The position numbers were made by a program, and so were the translations under genes. From NCBI GenBank assembly GCA_902582735.1, contig CACHTB010000006.1, positions 1-44,329 on the forward strand: a stretch of DNA of 44,329 nucleotides. Direction: 5' to 3'. Shown here piece by piece: positions 42,911-44,329 of this stretch. This DNA comes from an uncultured Pelagibacteraceae bacterium. GTDB lineage: Bacteria > Pseudomonadota > Alphaproteobacteria > Pelagibacterales > Pelagibacteraceae. Each line of letters starts with the position of its first letter. Position 1 is the first letter of the stretch. The notes under the pieces were generated by a model, which was not told the origin of the DNA, did no database searches, and worked only from the letters and a program-made list of their open reading frames with translations.

Positions 42911-44329
42911 ATGAAGGATTATTTCAAAAAACTATCAATTATTATTTTGTCTCTTCATCGTTACTCAAAACGTACCGTTGCAATTATAACTGATATTGGT
43001 TTATGTATTTTATGTACTTGGCTTGCATTTATTATTAGATTAGAAGAATTACTATTATTTAATCAGTTTAATTTTCAGCCTGTTTTTTTATCAATAATTA
43101 TTGCTATACCAATATTTTGGTTATTTGGATTATATAGAACTATTTTTCGTTTCACAAATTTGTCAATTATTTTAACAATCTTAGCATCTACATTTGTTTA
43201 TGGATTATTTTATTTTTTAATTATTGGTGTTTATGGTATTCAAGGAGTTCCTAGGTCTGTAGGTATTTTTCAACCAATGCTTTTATTTTTTGGAATTATA
43301 AGTTCAAGATTAGGTGTTAAGTATTTATTAAATACAGAATTTGATAATACAAAATTTTCTGATAAAAAAAACGTTTTGATATATGGAGCTGGAGAAGCTG
43401 GTAGGCAATTAGTTATAGCATTAGAAAATAGTCCTGAATTTAAAGTTGTTGGTTTTATGGATGACAATAAACAATTGCATAGACAAGTTTTATTTGGAAA
43501 AAATATTTATAACCCACTGGAATTAAAAAAATTAATTGATAATATTGGTATCAGTTTAGTTTTTCTTGCCTTACCAACAATAAGTAGAAATAAAAGAAAT
43601 CAAATTATTGAAAGTTTAAATAAATTTAAGTTAACAGTTAAAACTTTACCAAGTATATCCGAAATAGTAGATGGTAGAGTTACTTTATCTGATATTAAAG
43701 ATTTAAACATAAATGATCTATTAAATCGAGAAGAGGTTAAACCAGATAAAAATTTATTAAATAAAAACGTAAAATCAAAAACAGTGCTTGTCACAGGTGC
43801 TGGAGGATCAATTGGTTCAGAATTATGTAGACAAATAATTAAATTAAAACCAAATAAACTTTTACTAATAGAATTAAATGAGTTTGCACTCTATAAAATT
43901 AATGAAGAATTAAGAAATCTTAATAAAGAATTGAAAATAATTCCTTTACTCTCAAATGTGCAAAATCAGTCAAAGCTAGAAATAATTTTAGAAACTTTCA
44001 AAGTTGATACAATATACCATGCTGCAGCTTACAAACACGTTCCATTAGTTGAAGAAAATATTTGTGAGGCAGTAAAAAATAACGTTTTTAGCACTTTAGC
44101 AGTCGCAAAAGCATCCATTGAAAAAAATGTTTCAAATTTAGTGCTTATATCAAGCGATAAAGCTGTAAGACCAACTAATGTAATGGGTGCAACTAAAAGA
44201 CTATCAGAACTATGTTTGCAAGGTTTATATAATATTAACCAAAAAATAAAAACCAATTTTTCAATAGTTCGTTTTGGAAATGTTTTAGAATCCTCTGGAT
44301 CCTTTATTCCAAAATTCAAAAAACAAATT
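42911..44329 (+). CDS. Membrane UDP-HexNAc 4,6-dehydratase (WbpM/PglF/CapD type), 3' partial
   Basis: Open from ATG 42911 to the last base (473 codons, no stop), so the C-terminus is outside the window. The first ~130 residues hold about four hydrophobic helices. A first Rossmann domain has IYGAGEAGRQL; the dehydratase domain begins with VTGAGGSIGSEL (codons about 294-305), has YHAAAYKHVPLVEEN, LISSDKAVRPTN and MGATK (Met425, Lys429), where Met replaces the SDR Tyr, a known trait of WbpM/PglF. RFGNVLESSGS follows. Product: UDP-4-keto-6-deoxy-HexNAc, probably for the initiating sugar of the repeat unit. Confidence 0.9.
   Translation, partial: MKDYFKKLSIIILSLHRYSKRTVAIITDIGLCILCTWLAFIIRLEELLLFNQFNFQPVFLSIIIAIPIFWLFGLYRTIFRFTNLSIILTILASTFVYGLFYFLIIGVYGIQGVPRSVGIFQPMLLFFGIISSRLGVKYLLNTEFDNTKFSDKKNVLIYGAGEAGRQLVIALENSPEFKVVGFMDDNKQLHRQVLFGKNIYNPLELKKLIDNIGISLVFLALPTISRNKRNQIIESLNKFKLTVKTLPSISEIVDGRVTLSDIKDLNINDLLNREEVKPDKNLLNKNVKSKTVLVTGAGGSIGSELCRQIIKLKPNKLLLIELNEFALYKINEELRNLNKELKIIPLLSNVQNQSKLEIILETFKVDTIYHAAAYKHVPLVEENICEAVKNNVFSTLAVAKASIEKNVSNLVLISSDKAVRPTNVMGATKRLSELCLQGLYNINQKIKTNFSIVRFGNVLESSGSFIPKFKKQI

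Noticed and set aside
1..44329. Search for rRNA, tRNA, CRISPR arrays, insertion sequences or integrases that would mark island borders
   Set aside because: None recognised by eye on either strand; the island borders seem to lie outside the window.

Overview
The window is a dense surface-polysaccharide (O-antigen or capsule) biosynthesis island from a very AT-rich bacterium. The strong A/T codon bias, lysine- and isoleucine-rich proteins, tiny or overlapping intergenic gaps, and the presence of both rare 'sporadic carbohydrate cluster' families and ordinary nucleotide-sugar enzymes suggest a streamlined marine Gram-negative. A Pelagibacterales (SAR11) hypervariable region is my first guess. 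A low-GC Prochlorococcus island is an alternative I cannot exclude. No rRNA, tRNA, CRISPR array, transposase or integrase was seen. Both ends cut a gene: the 5' end a 2-oxoglutarate oxygenase-like gene, the 3' end a membrane nucleotide-sugar 4,6-dehydratase.

Layout. (1) 1-2689, plus strand: StrG-like oxygenase, LIC12192-family protein, methyltransferase, and a Nudix/WbuC-cupin fusion. (2) 2693-5989, minus strand: two tandem sugar C-methyltransferase-family proteins, one with a degenerate SAM loop, and an epimerase. (3) 6056-10117, plus strand: SDR, a cytidylyltransferase-PfkB kinase fusion (HldE parts in reversed order), a sugar-1-P nucleotidyltransferase and a TIGR04372-type glycosyltransferase. 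(4) 10152-13085, minus strand: SDR, a second StrG-like oxygenase, a second LIC12192-like protein and an FkbM methyltransferase, repeating the gene order of block 1. (5) 13244-14110: a DUF115/GT42-like protein. (6) 14473-22895, plus strand: PglK-like ABC flippase, PseB, RmlD-like reductase, NeuB-family synthase, GT2, aldo/keto reductase and an SpsF-aminotransferase fusion, which together look like an atypical nonulosonic-acid-type pathway. (7) 23094-27127: methyltransferase and DUF4910 aminopeptidase-like gene, then a frameshifted sugar formyltransferase, a gene-free decayed stretch and a C-terminal scrap of a DegT-type aminotransferase. (8) 27182-28969: LIC12162-family transferase. (9) 29094-40601, plus strand: GT2, then a tight CDP-sugar operon (epimerase, C-methyltransferase, RfbG, 3,5-epimerase-like, RfbF, reductase-like), two GT2, a GT4, a Wzy-like polymerase and a WreQ-like reductase. 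(10) 40765-44329, plus strand: PIG-L deacetylase, PglC-like initiating phosphoglycosyl transferase, formyltransferase and the WbpM/PglF-like dehydratase.

How it fits together (inference). The last block supplies and loads the first sugar on the lipid carrier, the middle blocks supply unusual sugars (a C-methylated CDP-6-deoxyhexose, a nonulosonate-like acid, an HldE-like NDP-sugar), glycosyltransferases extend the unit, the ABC exporter flips it and the Wzy-like protein polymerises it. The two oxygenase/LIC12192/methyltransferase modules, the Nudix-cupin fusion and the LIC12162 protein are the least understood parts and the best candidates for an undescribed glycan-modification system.
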